64,000 bases of DNA, taken from contig JAJTBO010000014.1 of the NCBI GenBank assembly GCA_021286855.1, positions 1 to 64,000 of the forward strand, in the 5' to 3' direction. A program made the translations under genes and the position numbers. Source of the stretch: Hyphomicrobiales bacterium (lineage in GTDB: Bacteria > Pseudomonadota > Alphaproteobacteria > Rhizobiales > Ancalomicrobiaceae). Shown here piece after piece: positions 16,123 through 25,666 of this stretch (its first letter is position 1; every line of letters begins with the position of its first letter). A model generated the notes under the pieces. It was given only the letters and a program-made list of their open reading frames with translations. It had not been told where the DNA came from and did not search any database.

Positions 16123-16679
16123 GGCCAACCTCGATCGATGCCGGCTGCGACGAGCAGCTCGGCGAGTTTCTTACGGGCGTGGAAGAGGCGGGTCTTCACC
16201 GTCCCCTCCGGAATGCCGACGATTCTCGCGACCTCGTCCACCGAGGCCTCGTGGTAGTAGACGAGGTCGAGCACCTCGCGATGCTCGGCCGAGAGCTTCT
16301 CCATCGAGAGGCGGATCGCCGCGCTCTTGTCGAGCTTCTGCGAGACCACCTCGGGCGTGTCCGCCTCGTCCGGGATCTCCGCCGCCCACTCTTCGTCGAG
16401 CCCGGCGTCGCGCCGGCGTCTCAGCGCCGAGAAGGCCTTGAACCGAGCGATCGACAGGAGCCAGGTCGTCACTTTCGACCGCCCCTCGAAGTCGCCGGCC
16501 TGCCGCCAGACGTCGAGAAAGGTTTCGCTCACCGCATCCTCCGCCACCGCCTCGTCGCGGACCACCCGCAACACGAACCGGTGCACCGCGAGCCGGTGCC
16601 GCGCGAACAGCACCCGCATCGCCAGTTGGTCGCCGGCGGCGATCCGACGGAGAAGATCTTCGTCCGAAGTCGTCGTCAT
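16119..16679 (-). CDS. ECF RNA polymerase sigma factor
   Basis: A 186-residue sigma-70 family ECF factor. Region 2 spans about 10-80 (LFARHRLAVHRFVLRVVRDEAVAEDAVSETFLDVW and TWLLSIARFKAFSALRRRR) and region 4 about 115-175 (LSAEHREVLDLVYYHEASVDEVARIVGIPEGTVKTRLFHARKKL). The ATG at 16679 gives the normal ECF length; upstream in-frame codons reach 16760 but read into Arg/Pro-rich sequence. Co-translated with its anti-sigma (4-nt overlap). It probably transcribes its own operon including the S8 protease; no clear -35/-10 pair was identified upstream. Confidence 0.9.
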   Translation of the reverse strand: MTTTSDEDLLRRIAAGDQLAMRVLFARHRLAVHRFVLRVVRDEAVAEDAVSETFLDVWRQAGDFEGRSKVTTWLLSIARFKAFSALRRRRDAGLDEEWAAEIPDEADTPEVVSQKLDKSAAIRLSMEKLSAEHREVLDLVYYHEASVDEVARIVGIPEGTVKTRLFHARKKLAELLVAAGIDRGWP

Positions 16680-16815
16680 GTCTCGCGCCCACGCCGGCCG
16701 GTCGAGGATTGGTCGCGGCCGGCTCTCTCGAGGTTCAATCGAGCCGTCGATTTTCCGCATCCCCGCGATTTCATCCGCAGAGACGATCCGGAAACGATAA
16801 GCCGAACGAACGCGA

Positions 16816-16837
16816 CGCGCGAGCGACAGTTCGCGCG
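16816..16837 (-). terminator. Weak hairpin after the TRAP permease gene
   Basis: Arms CGCGCGA (16816-16822) and TCGCGCG (16831-16837) form a short GC stem 9 nt after the stop of the minus-strand TRAP gene. No T-run follows, so termination is only a possibility. Confidence 0.3.
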
Positions 16838-16845
16838 ACGAAACC

Positions 16846-18870
16846 TCAGGCGGCGAGGAGCGGCCGCTCGCGGCGGCCCCATTGGGCGACGAACACCGGA
16901 ACCGCGACGACGAGGCCGACGAGCGACGACCACGCCTCCGGCGCGATCAGCAACAACGAGGAGACCGCCAGCGCCGCCCGCTCCCATCCCCGCATGTGGG
17001 TCAGGAGATATTTCGAGAAGGCGGCCGAGAGGAAGACGATGCCGGTGACGCAGCCGGCCGTCGCCACGAACAGCTCGCTCCACGAGAAGGTCTTCACCAC
17101 CAGGAGGAGCGACGGCGAGAACACGAAGACGAACGGCACCAGCGCCTTGCCGAGCGCCAGGCGGAACGCCGTGTTGCCGGTGCGGAACGGATCCGCCCCG
17201 GCCATGCCGGCGGCGGCGTAGGCGGCGATCGCCACCGGCGGCGTGATGTCGGCGAGCACGCCGAAATAGAAGACGAAGAAATGCGCGACGATCGGCTCGA
17301 CCCCGAGCAGGCCGAGGGTGGGCGCCGCGACCGTCACCATGATGATGTAGGTCGCCGTCGTCGGGATGCCGCAGCCCATCAGGATGCAGACGAAGGCGGT
17401 CAGGACCAGCGTGAAGAGCAGCGTCAGCGCCTTCACCGACATCACCCAGACCGGCAACCACGCCGTCACGTGGCTCGCCAGATCCATCGCGGTCGAGGTG
17501 ACGATGAAGGAGATCTTGAAGCCGACCCCGGTCAGCGTCACGACGCCGACGACGATGCCGACGGTGGCCGAGGCGACGCCGACGGCGAGCGCGTATTTCG
17601 CGCCGTCGCGCAGGCCCTCCAGGATCTCGATCGGCTTCATCCGACGTTTCGGATTGAGCAGCCCGACGAGCACGGCGAGCGTGATCCCGGTGAAGGCGGC
17701 GAGATAGGGCGTGCGCCCCGAAAAGAGCATGTAGAGGAGCCCGATCAGCGGAATGACCGTCGGCCAGTCGCGCGCGAAGGCGGCCTTGAGATCCGGCAGC
17801 TCGTGCGGCTCGAGCCCGCGCAGCCCGTCGCGTTTCGCCTCGAAGTGCACCTGCATGAACACGCCGAGGAAATGCATGAAGGCCGGCACGATCGCGGCGA
17901 TGATGATCGTCGTATAGGGCAGATCGAGGAACTCGATCATCAGGAAGGCGGCCGCGCCCATGATCGGCGGGGTGATCTGGCCGCCGGTCGAGGCGGTCGA
18001 TTCGACCGCCGCCGCGAAGTGCTTCTGATAGCCGAGCCGGACCATCATCGGGATGGTCAGGGAGCCGACCGTGACGGCGTTGGCGACCGACGAGCCCGAG
18101 ATCATCCCGAACAGCGCCGAACCGAAGATCGACACCTTGGCCGGCCCGCCGGCGTAGCGCCCGGCGATCCAGGCGGCGCAGTCGAGGAAGAGCTGGCCGA
18201 GGCCGATCCGGGTGGCGAAGACGCCGAACAGCACGAAGTGGAAGACGTAGGTCGCCACCACGCCGAGCGCCACGCCGTAGATGCCCTGCGTCGTCAGATA
18301 GAGGTGATTGATCAGCTGCGCCGGAGTCGCGCCCGGATGCACCAGGATCCCCGGCATCGAGCGGCCGTAGAGGGCGTAGGCCATGAAGGCGATCGCGATC
18401 ACCGGCAGCGGCCAGCCGACGGTGCGCCGCGTCGCCTCGAGCAGCAGGAGGACCAGCGCGGCCCCGAAGATCACATCCTCGCGGGTCGGATTGCCGACCC
18501 GAAAGGCGAGATCGTCGAGCGGAATCAGCGGCACGTGCAGCACCGCGACGATGGCGAGCGCGAAGAAGCCCCAGTCGAGGAGCGGAATGCCGAGCGGCCG
18601 CAGCCAACTCGACCGCGCCGCCTCGTTCATCTGGAAGGCCGGGAACACCAGGAAGACGAGGCCGAGCACGAAGGAGAGATGGACGCCGCGATGGATCAGT
18701 TCCGGCAGGAGGCCGAAGCCGGCGGTCCAATAGTGAAAGAGCGACAGCGCGATCAGCGCCGCGCCGACCAGGAATCCCGCGAGCGGAACGAGCGGCCGAA
18801 ACTGAATTTCGGGATCGAACTTCTCCTCGAGGTCCCGGGCCTTCGCTTCGTCGAGCTCGAACTGGGACAT
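16846..18870 (-). CDS. TAXI-type TRAP transporter fused permease (DctQM fusion)
   Basis: A 674-residue polytopic protein in which the small DctQ-like domain (about 25-190, four helices) is fused to the large DctM-like channel domain (about 190-600). Motifs typical of fused 4TM/12TM TRAP permeases include FGMISGSSVANAVTVGSLTIPMM, ESTASTGGQITPPIMGAAAFLM and MGCGIPTTATYIIMVTVAAPTLG. Transport is driven by an ion gradient and needs the TAXI binding protein encoded 97 nt upstream. Linked enzymes suggest that it imports hydroxyproline. The C-terminal 75 residues contain two further hydrophobic helices. Confidence 0.9.
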   Translation of the reverse strand: MSQFELDEAKARDLEEKFDPEIQFRPLVPLAGFLVGAALIALSLFHYWTAGFGLLPELIHRGVHLSFVLGLVFLVFPAFQMNEAARSSWLRPLGIPLLDWGFFALAIVAVLHVPLIPLDDLAFRVGNPTREDVIFGAALVLLLLEATRRTVGWPLPVIAIAFMAYALYGRSMPGILVHPGATPAQLINHLYLTTQGIYGVALGVVATYVFHFVLFGVFATRIGLGQLFLDCAAWIAGRYAGGPAKVSIFGSALFGMISGSSVANAVTVGSLTIPMMVRLGYQKHFAAAVESTASTGGQITPPIMGAAAFLMIEFLDLPYTTIIIAAIVPAFMHFLGVFMQVHFEAKRDGLRGLEPHELPDLKAAFARDWPTVIPLIGLLYMLFSGRTPYLAAFTGITLAVLVGLLNPKRRMKPIEILEGLRDGAKYALAVGVASATVGIVVGVVTLTGVGFKISFIVTSTAMDLASHVTAWLPVWVMSVKALTLLFTLVLTAFVCILMGCGIPTTATYIIMVTVAAPTLGLLGVEPIVAHFFVFYFGVLADITPPVAIAAYAAAGMAGADPFRTGNTAFRLALGKALVPFVFVFSPSLLLVVKTFSWSELFVATAGCVTGIVFLSAAFSKYLLTHMRGWERAALAVSSLLLIAPEAWSSLVGLVVAVPVFVAQWGRRERPLLAA

Positions 18871-18967
18871 GGGGGAACTCCGATCGATGGGGATGAGGTC
18901 GGCGGCCCGCCGCCGACGGTTCGCGAAGACGAGACGGCGGGCGCGATCACGCCCGCCGTCGACGACC

Positions 18968-19984
18968 TCACTTCAGGAGACCGGCTTCGCGATAGAACTT
19001 CTCCGCGCCCGGATGCAGCGGGATGCCGACGCCGTCGAGCGCCGTCTCCTTGCGGATCAGCTTGCCCTTGGCATGGCCGGCGTCGAGCAGCTTGCGCGAG
19101 TTGTCGTTCCAGATCGCCTTGGTGACGCCGTAGATCTGCTCCTCGGGCAGCTTCGCCGAGGTCACCCACAGCGCGTTGACCGAGATCGTGTCGACCGCCT
19201 CGACGTCCTTGTACGTGCCGGCCGGGACCTTGTCGGGACCGAAGAACTTGTAGTCGGCGAGGATCTTCTTGGCCTCCGGTCCGGCGATCGGCACCAGTTC
19301 GATGCCCGAAGAGGTGGCCAGTTCGGAGATCGCGCCGGTCGGATAGCCGCCGACGAAGAAGAAGGCGTCGAGCGCCCCGTCGCGCAGCCGGTCGCCGGAG
19401 GCGTTCGGCTTCAGATACTCGGCCTTGATGTCCTTTTCCGAAAGCCCGTAGGCGGCGAGCACGATGCGCGCGTCGATCAGCGTGCCGGAGCCCGGCTCGT
19501 CGAGCGACACCTTCTTGCCCTTGAGATCGGCCGGCGTCTTGATGCCGGACCCCTTGCGGGCGACCAGATGGATCGTCTCCGGATAGAGGTTGGCGATGGC
19601 GCGCAGCTCTTCGACCTTCGGCTTGCCTTCCCACACGCCGGTGCCCGACCAGGCCCAATAGGCGACGTCGGACTGCGACAGGCCGCTCTCCAGCGCGCCC
19701 GAGACGATGCCGTTGATGTTGGCGACCGAACCGTTCGAGGCGACCGCCGTCGCGATCAGGCCGGGCACGCCGCACGACCCGCCCTTGTCGCACTCACGCG
19801 AGCCCGGCGGATTGGAGATGGCGTTCGACAGAAGGCCGCCGATCGGGAAATAGGTGCCGGCGGTGCCGCCGGTGCCGATGCGGAAGAACGACAACTGTTG
19901 CGCGTCGGCGAGGGTCGCGCCGAGGAGGCCGGCGAGGCCCAGCGCGGCCGCGGCCATCCGGGTGAGTGTGCTCTTCGCCATCAT
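18968..19984 (-). CDS. TAXI family TRAP transporter solute-binding protein
   Basis: A 338-residue periplasmic binding protein with a signal peptide (1-28, ending TLADA). The TAXI signature is IGTGGTAGTYFPIGGLLSNAIS (about 36-57); GSVANINGIVSGALESGLSQSDVAYWA and the C-terminal GVGIPLHPGAEKFYREAGLL are family features. Cys64 and Cys70 (CDKGGSC) could form a disulfide. It delivers substrate to the fused permease downstream. It is separated from the upstream deaminase gene by 162 nt, so a separate promoter is possible. Confidence 0.9.
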   Translation of the reverse strand: MMAKSTLTRMAAAALGLAGLLGATLADAQQLSFFRIGTGGTAGTYFPIGGLLSNAISNPPGSRECDKGGSCGVPGLIATAVASNGSVANINGIVSGALESGLSQSDVAYWAWSGTGVWEGKPKVEELRAIANLYPETIHLVARKGSGIKTPADLKGKKVSLDEPGSGTLIDARIVLAAYGLSEKDIKAEYLKPNASGDRLRDGALDAFFFVGGYPTGAISELATSSGIELVPIAGPEAKKILADYKFFGPDKVPAGTYKDVEAVDTISVNALWVTSAKLPEEQIYGVTKAIWNDNSRKLLDAGHAKGKLIRKETALDGVGIPLHPGAEKFYREAGLLK

Positions 19985-20146
19985 CGCGTGTCTCCTTGTC
20001 GTACCGGGAAAGGCCGCAGGGTCGCGACCCTGGACCGAACGTAGACGCCCGGCTTTCCTCTCGTCAAATCGCGGCCCGGCGGCGCGGCGCGACAGATCGT
20101 CCGTCGCGCCATGCCGCCGGGCCGTCGAGAACAGGGGAGCGAGCGA

Positions 20147-21109
<963 letters not shown>

Positions 21110-21186
21110 GGAACCTCCTCGAAAGTCCGCTCCCGTCTCGGAAGCTCATGAAGGGATGGCCGGCGCGCGCGACGGCCGGAGATGCG

Positions 21187-22404
21187 TCAGGCGAAGCGCT
21201 CCACCGCGAAGGGGGAGAGATCCACCGCCGGCCGCTCGCCCGTGGCGAGATCGGCGACGATCTCCCCGCTGAGCGGCCCGAGCGTCAGCCCGAGGTGCTG
21301 GTGGCCGAAGGCGTAGATCACCCGCGGATCCTTCGAACTCACCCCGATCGCCGGCAGATAGTCCGGCAGCGTCGGCCGCGACCCGTGCCACGTCGTCGTG
21401 TCCGCGCCGAAGGCCGCGCCGAGCGCCGCCATGTGGGCATGGAGCCGCGCCCACTTGCGCGGGTCGGGCGGCGCGTCGTGCCGGGTGAACTCGACGAAGC
21501 TCGTGGCCCGGAGCCCCGAGGCGAAGCGCGAGACGACCAGCGCCCGTTCCTCGAACACCACCGGCGGCAGCTCCTCCGGCCAGTCGCGCGCCGCCGCCGC
21601 CGATTGGATGTGATAACCGCGTTCGGCGACGATCGGCGTCGGATGGCCGAGCGCCCGCATCAACGCGCCGGAGCGCGCCCCCGCGGCGATCACGACGAGG
21701 TCGCTCTCGCGCCGTCCGAGCCGGGCCGCATCGACGACGCCGCGCTCGACCCGCCCGCCGGCCGCGACGAAGGCGAGATGCAGCGTCGAAAGCGCCGCGC
21801 CGGGATCGGAGACGCTTCCCGTCCCCGCATAGCGCATCGCCCCCGCCAGGGGACGCGCGACCGCACGCCTCAAGGCCTCCGTATCAGCCGCCGAGGCCTC
21901 GCCCCGCGTCACCCCGTCGGCGACCGCGGTCGACATCTCGCGCCGGCCCCGCGCCGCCGCGGCCTCGCTCTCCCAGGCGACCAGATGCCCGGTCTCCTTC
22001 AGGAGATCCGGCGCGCCGACCCGCGCCGCGCGACGACGCCACGCCGGCAGCGCTTGCCCGAGCAGGTCGGCGAGCGCCGCCTTTCCCTGGTCGAAACGCC
22101 GCGGCGAAGCGGCCGCCAACAGCCGGAGCCCGAACGGCAGCCACGTGCCGATCGCCGTCGGCGGAAAGCTCACCGGTCCTCCGACCGTCATCAGCCGACG
22201 CGGCATGTCGAACACCATCGCCCACGAGGCGAGCGGCGCGACCTGTTCGGTGGCGATGTGGCCGACGTTGCCCCACGACGCCGGCGGCCGCTCCGGCGCG
22301 TCGTCGACGAGCGTCGCGTCGAAGCCGCGATCCTGCAGCGAGAGCGCCGCGCACAGACCGACGACGCCCCCGCCGATCACCAGAACCGTCTTACGCTTCG
22401 CCAT
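21187..22404 (-). CDS. FAD-dependent D-amino acid (D-hydroxyproline) dehydrogenase
   Basis: A 405-residue flavoprotein of the DadA/D-amino-acid oxidase family. FAD-binding VLVIGGGVVGLCAALSL is at residues 7-23, the second dinucleotide segment is VVIAAGARSGALM, and the C-terminal FAD contact is YAFGHQHLGLTLGPLSGEIVADL. Between the deaminase and the epimerase, it should oxidise cis-4-hydroxy-D-proline to delta-1-pyrroline-4-hydroxy-2-carboxylate. It is the single-subunit form, unlike the heteromeric LhpBEF of Pseudomonas. Only 4 nt separate it from the epimerase gene. Confidence 0.85.
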   Translation of the reverse strand: MAKRKTVLVIGGGVVGLCAALSLQDRGFDATLVDDAPERPPASWGNVGHIATEQVAPLASWAMVFDMPRRLMTVGGPVSFPPTAIGTWLPFGLRLLAAASPRRFDQGKAALADLLGQALPAWRRRAARVGAPDLLKETGHLVAWESEAAAARGRREMSTAVADGVTRGEASAADTEALRRAVARPLAGAMRYAGTGSVSDPGAALSTLHLAFVAAGGRVERGVVDAARLGRRESDLVVIAAGARSGALMRALGHPTPIVAERGYHIQSAAAARDWPEELPPVVFEERALVVSRFASGLRATSFVEFTRHDAPPDPRKWARLHAHMAALGAAFGADTTTWHGSRPTLPDYLPAIGVSSKDPRVIYAFGHQHLGLTLGPLSGEIVADLATGERPAVDLSPFAVERFA

Positions 22405-22408
22405 CGCC

Positions 22409-23335
22409 TCACCCCAGTCCGTACGGGAAGGGGTCGGCCGGATCGAGCAGCAGCGTCGCCTCCGCCGTGACGAAGGCGCGGCCGGTGATCCGCGGCCGAA
22501 CCCGCCCCTCCGCGTCGAGCGAATAGACGCCGGTGAAGCGCGAGCCGACGATGCTCTCCTGCACCCAGGCCGCCCCCGGCGCGAGCGTCCCGCGCGCGGC
22601 GAGGCAGGCGAGCTTGGCGGACGTGCCGGTGCCGCAGGGCGACCGATCGTAGGCGGCGCCCGGGCAGAGCACGAAGTTGCGGCTGTCCGCCCCGTTCGTC
22701 CCGGCCTGGAAGAACTCGACGTGATCGATCTCGGCGCCGTCGACGCCGGTGACCCCGACCCGCGCCAGCGCCGTCTTGACCGCGCCCGCCGCCGCCGTCA
22801 GCCGCGGGATTTCGGCGTAGTCGAGGGCGCAGGGCGCATTCTCGGTCAGGAAGAACCAGTTGCCGCCCCAGGCGACGTCGCCGACGACGCGACCGATCCC
22901 CTCGACTTCGACCGCGACGTCGCGGGCGTGGACGAAGGCCGGAACGTTGTCGATCGTCACGGTGTTGCGCCCCTCGAGCGTCGCGGTGACGACCCCGACC
23001 GGCGTCTCGACCCGATGCGCCCCCGGACCGATCCGCCCCATGTGGGCGAGCGTCACGATCGCCCCGATCGTGCCGTGCCCGCACATGCCGAGCGTGCCGG
23101 CGTTGTTGTAGAAGATCAGCCCGGCGGCGCAGGTCGGATCGACCGGTTCGACGAGCAGCGCCCCGACGATCGCCTCGAAGCCGCGCGGCTCATTGAGCGA
23201 GAAGCGCCGCACGTGGTCGAACCGTTCGGCGAAGATCCGCCGGCGTTCGGAAAGCGGCCCCGAGCCGAGATCCGGCCCGCCTTCCACGACCAGCCGCGTC
23301 GGCTCGCCCTCGGTATGGGAATCGACGACCCTCAT
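22409..23335 (-). CDS. 4-hydroxyproline epimerase (proline racemase family)
   Basis: A 308-residue cytosolic epimerase interconverting trans-4-hydroxy-L-proline and cis-4-hydroxy-D-proline. Both catalytic cysteines are present: Cys85 in NNAGTLGMCGHG and Cys234 in DRSPCGTGTSAK. Having Cys rather than Thr at the second position separates epimerases and racemases from trans-3-hydroxyproline dehydratases. First gene of the catabolic operon and divergent from the PAS-AraC regulator across 126 nt. Confidence 0.9.
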   Translation of the reverse strand: MRVVDSHTEGEPTRLVVEGGPDLGSGPLSERRRIFAERFDHVRRFSLNEPRGFEAIVGALLVEPVDPTCAAGLIFYNNAGTLGMCGHGTIGAIVTLAHMGRIGPGAHRVETPVGVVTATLEGRNTVTIDNVPAFVHARDVAVEVEGIGRVVGDVAWGGNWFFLTENAPCALDYAEIPRLTAAAGAVKTALARVGVTGVDGAEIDHVEFFQAGTNGADSRNFVLCPGAAYDRSPCGTGTSAKLACLAARGTLAPGAAWVQESIVGSRFTGVYSLDAEGRVRPRITGRAFVTAEATLLLDPADPFPYGLG

Positions 23336-23461
23336 GGCGATCCGACCTCCGTCTTGGCAAGTACCTCGTCGAGATCCATGCTCGCCGATCCCGCCGCCGG
23401 CGTCTTGGCGGATCGCCCGGTCCCGACTTGGAAATCGGCACGATCGGGCTTAGCTGGAGGG

Positions 23462-24196
23462 ATGGACCGACTTTCCCGCCTCACCCCCGTCCTCGCCGAG
23501 GTGCTCGCCGCCGACGATCTCTTCGACGCGGTGCCGGACACCGTCTATTTCGTCAAGGACGCCGCCGGCCGCTACACGGCGGTGAACCAGACCCTGGTCG
23601 AACGGACCGGCCGCGCGAGCAAGGCCGATCTGATCGGCCGGACCGGCGACGAGGTCTTCCCCGGCGAACTCGGCCGCCGCATCGCGGATCAGGATCGCGC
23701 CATCGCCGAGCACGGCCGCTCGCTCGCCGCCGTACTCGAGCTCCACCTCTACCCGGACGGTTCCGAAGGCTGGTGCCTGACCTGGAAGACGCCGCTTCGC
23801 GACGCGTCGGGCAAGATCGTCGGCCTCTTCGGCATGTCGCGCGACGTCCGCCCGGCGACCGAGACGCCGGAGGAGACCCGCGCCCTCTCCGATGCGCTCG
23901 ATCACGCCCGCCGCCACCTCGACCGGCCGCTGCGCGTCGCCGATCTCGCCGCCCGCGCCGGGCTGTCGCCCTTCCGCTTCGACCAGCGCATCCGCCTGCT
24001 GTTCGGCATGTCGGCCGGCCAATACGTCACCCGCCTGCGGATGGACCTCGCCCGCGACCGCCTGCGCAACACCGCCGCGCCGATCGGCGAGATCGCCGTC
24101 GACTGCGGTTACGCCGATCAGACCGCCTTCTCGCGCCAGTTCCGCAAGATCGTCCGGCTCAGCCCGCAGAAGTACCGCGCGCTCGGGCGCGGCTGA
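23462..24196 (+). CDS. PAS-AraC transcriptional regulator of the hydroxyproline genes
   Basis: A 244-residue regulator. The N-terminal PAS domain (about 18-125; VPDTVYFVKDAAGRYTAVNQTL, ending FGMSRDV) probably senses a small ligand. The C-terminal AraC/XylS double helix-turn-helix (about 140-240) ends IAVDCGYADQTAFSRQFRKIVRLSPQKYR. The ATG at 23462 has GGAGGG immediately before it, closer than usual; no better in-frame start lies upstream. It is divergent from the epimerase operon, the usual position of a hydroxyproline-responsive activator, so it likely controls both promoters in 23336-23461. Confidence 0.82.
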   Translation: MDRLSRLTPVLAEVLAADDLFDAVPDTVYFVKDAAGRYTAVNQTLVERTGRASKADLIGRTGDEVFPGELGRRIADQDRAIAEHGRSLAAVLELHLYPDGSEGWCLTWKTPLRDASGKIVGLFGMSRDVRPATETPEETRALSDALDHARRHLDRPLRVADLAARAGLSPFRFDQRIRLLFGMSAGQYVTRLRMDLARDRLRNTAAPIGEIAVDCGYADQTAFSRQFRKIVRLSPQKYRALGRG

Positions 24197-24220
24197 CCGA
24201 CGCCCGAGCGTCCCGGCCGC

Positions 24221-25666
24221 TCACCGTCGGTGCGAGTGGCCGAACCGTTGATCGGACGACTTCATGAAGCCGAGCAGCCGGCCGGCGAAGCTCAGCTGGC
24301 TGTCCTCGAGCGCGACAAGGAAGGTTTCGGCCCAGACGTCGATCGAATTGTCGACGAGCCGCTCCCAGTTGATCCGCCACCGCGCCAGACGCTCCTCGAG
24401 CGGCATGTTCAGCGCCTTGGCGATCGACCGCGCCATGCCCTCGCAGTCGTAGGGATTGACCAGCACCGCGCCCTCAAGTTCGGCCGCCGCGCCGGCGAAT
24501 CGAGACAGCACGAGGACTCCTGGATTGTCCGGGTTCTGCGCGGCGACGTATTCCTTGGCGACGAGGTTCATGCCGTCGCGGAACGGCGTCACCAGACCGA
24601 CGTCGGCGGCGCGATAGAGCCCGGCCAGCGCCGTGCGGCCGTAGGCGCGATTGACGTAACGGATCGGCGTCCAATTGGCTTCGCCGAACCGGCCGTTCAC
24701 CCGGCCCGCGGTCTCCGAGACTGCGCGCTCGATCTGCGCGTATTCCGGCACCTCGGACCGACTGCGCGGCGTGATCTGCAGATAGGTGACCTTGTTGACG
24801 AGATCGGGATCGAGTTCGATCAGCTTCTCGAAAGCGGCCATGCGCTCCGGCACGCCCTTCGAATAGTCGAGCCGATCGACGCCGATGATCATCTTCCGGC
24901 CCATCAGGCTTTCGGTGATCTCGCGGACGAAGGAGGCCCTGCCGGCGCGCCGCGCCCGCTTGGCGAAGGGTTCCGTCTCGATGCCGATCGGGAAATGGGC
25001 GACCCGACAGGACCGGTCGTCCCAGCCGACGACGCCGCGCCCGTTCGAGCGCAACCCGTATTCCCGGGTCAGATAGGCGAACAGATTGTCGGCGTCGGCC
25101 TCCGTCTGAAGGCCGACGAGATCGTATTCGAGCAGAGCCTTGACCAGATCGTCGTGGCGCGGCAGCGCCGTCAGGATGTCCGGCGCCGGCCAGGGGATGT
25201 GGTGGAAGTAGCCGATCCGGTTCTTCACGCCGAGACGCCGGAGCTCCGCGGCGAGCGGGATCATGTGATAGTCGTGGATCCACACGAGATCGTCGTCGCG
25301 CAAGAGCGCCGCGATCGCCTGGGCGAAGCGCCGGTTGACCGCGAGATAGGCGGCGAGTTCGTTGCGGGCGAACTCGGTCAGATCCAACCGTGTGTGCATC
25401 AACGGCCACAGAACGCGGTTGGAGAAGCCGTTGTAGTATTCCTGGACCTCCTCCGGGGTCAGATCGAGACGCGCATAGGCGACTGCGCCGACTTCGGTGA
25501 TCTTCGGTTCGATCGACGGATCGTCGACCGCCTCGCCGGACCAGCCGAGCCAGATTCCGCCGCGCAGCTTCAGCGCCTGCTCGAGCGCGACGGCGAGCCC
25601 CCCCGCCCGGGTCCGCCCCGCCTGCGGGTCGGGAACACGATTGGAAACGACGATCAGACGGCTCAA
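24221..25666 (-). CDS. otsA: Alpha,alpha-trehalose-phosphate synthase (UDP/GDP-forming)
   Basis: A 481-residue GT20 glycosyltransferase joining UDP-glucose and glucose-6-phosphate to trehalose-6-phosphate. Motifs: [66 protein letters not shown] and [13 protein letters not shown]. The start is TTG at 25666, overlapping the stop of the GH15 gene (TTGA). This gives [11 protein letters not shown], the normal OtsA beginning and length. Third gene of otsB-GH15-otsA; trehalose normally serves osmotic and desiccation protection. Confidence 0.92.
   Translation of the reverse strand: MSRLIVVSNRVPDPQAGRTRAGGLAVALEQALKLRGGIWLGWSGEAVDDPSIEPKITEVGAVAYARLDLTPEEVQEYYNGFSNRVLWPLMHTRLDLTEFARNELAAYLAVNRRFAQAIAALLRDDDLVWIHDYHMIPLAAELRRLGVKNRIGYFHHIPWPAPDILTALPRHDDLVKALLEYDLVGLQTEADADNLFAYLTREYGLRSNGRGVVGWDDRSCRVAHFPIGIETEPFAKRARRAGRASFVREITESLMGRKMIIGVDRLDYSKGVPERMAAFEKLIELDPDLVNKVTYLQITPRSRSEVPEYAQIERAVSETAGRVNGRFGEANWTPIRYVNRAYGRTALAGLYRAADVGLVTPFRDGMNLVAKEYVAAQNPDNPGVLVLSRFAGAAAELEGAVLVNPYDCEGMARSIAKALNMPLEERLARWRINWERLVDNSIDVWAETFLVALEDSQLSFAGRLLGFMKSSDQRFGHSHRR

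Noticed and set aside
16882-19125. A plus-strand open frame of 747 codons rich in Arg, His and Asp
   Set aside because: It is the complement of the TRAP permease gene; the composition is that of an antisense frame.
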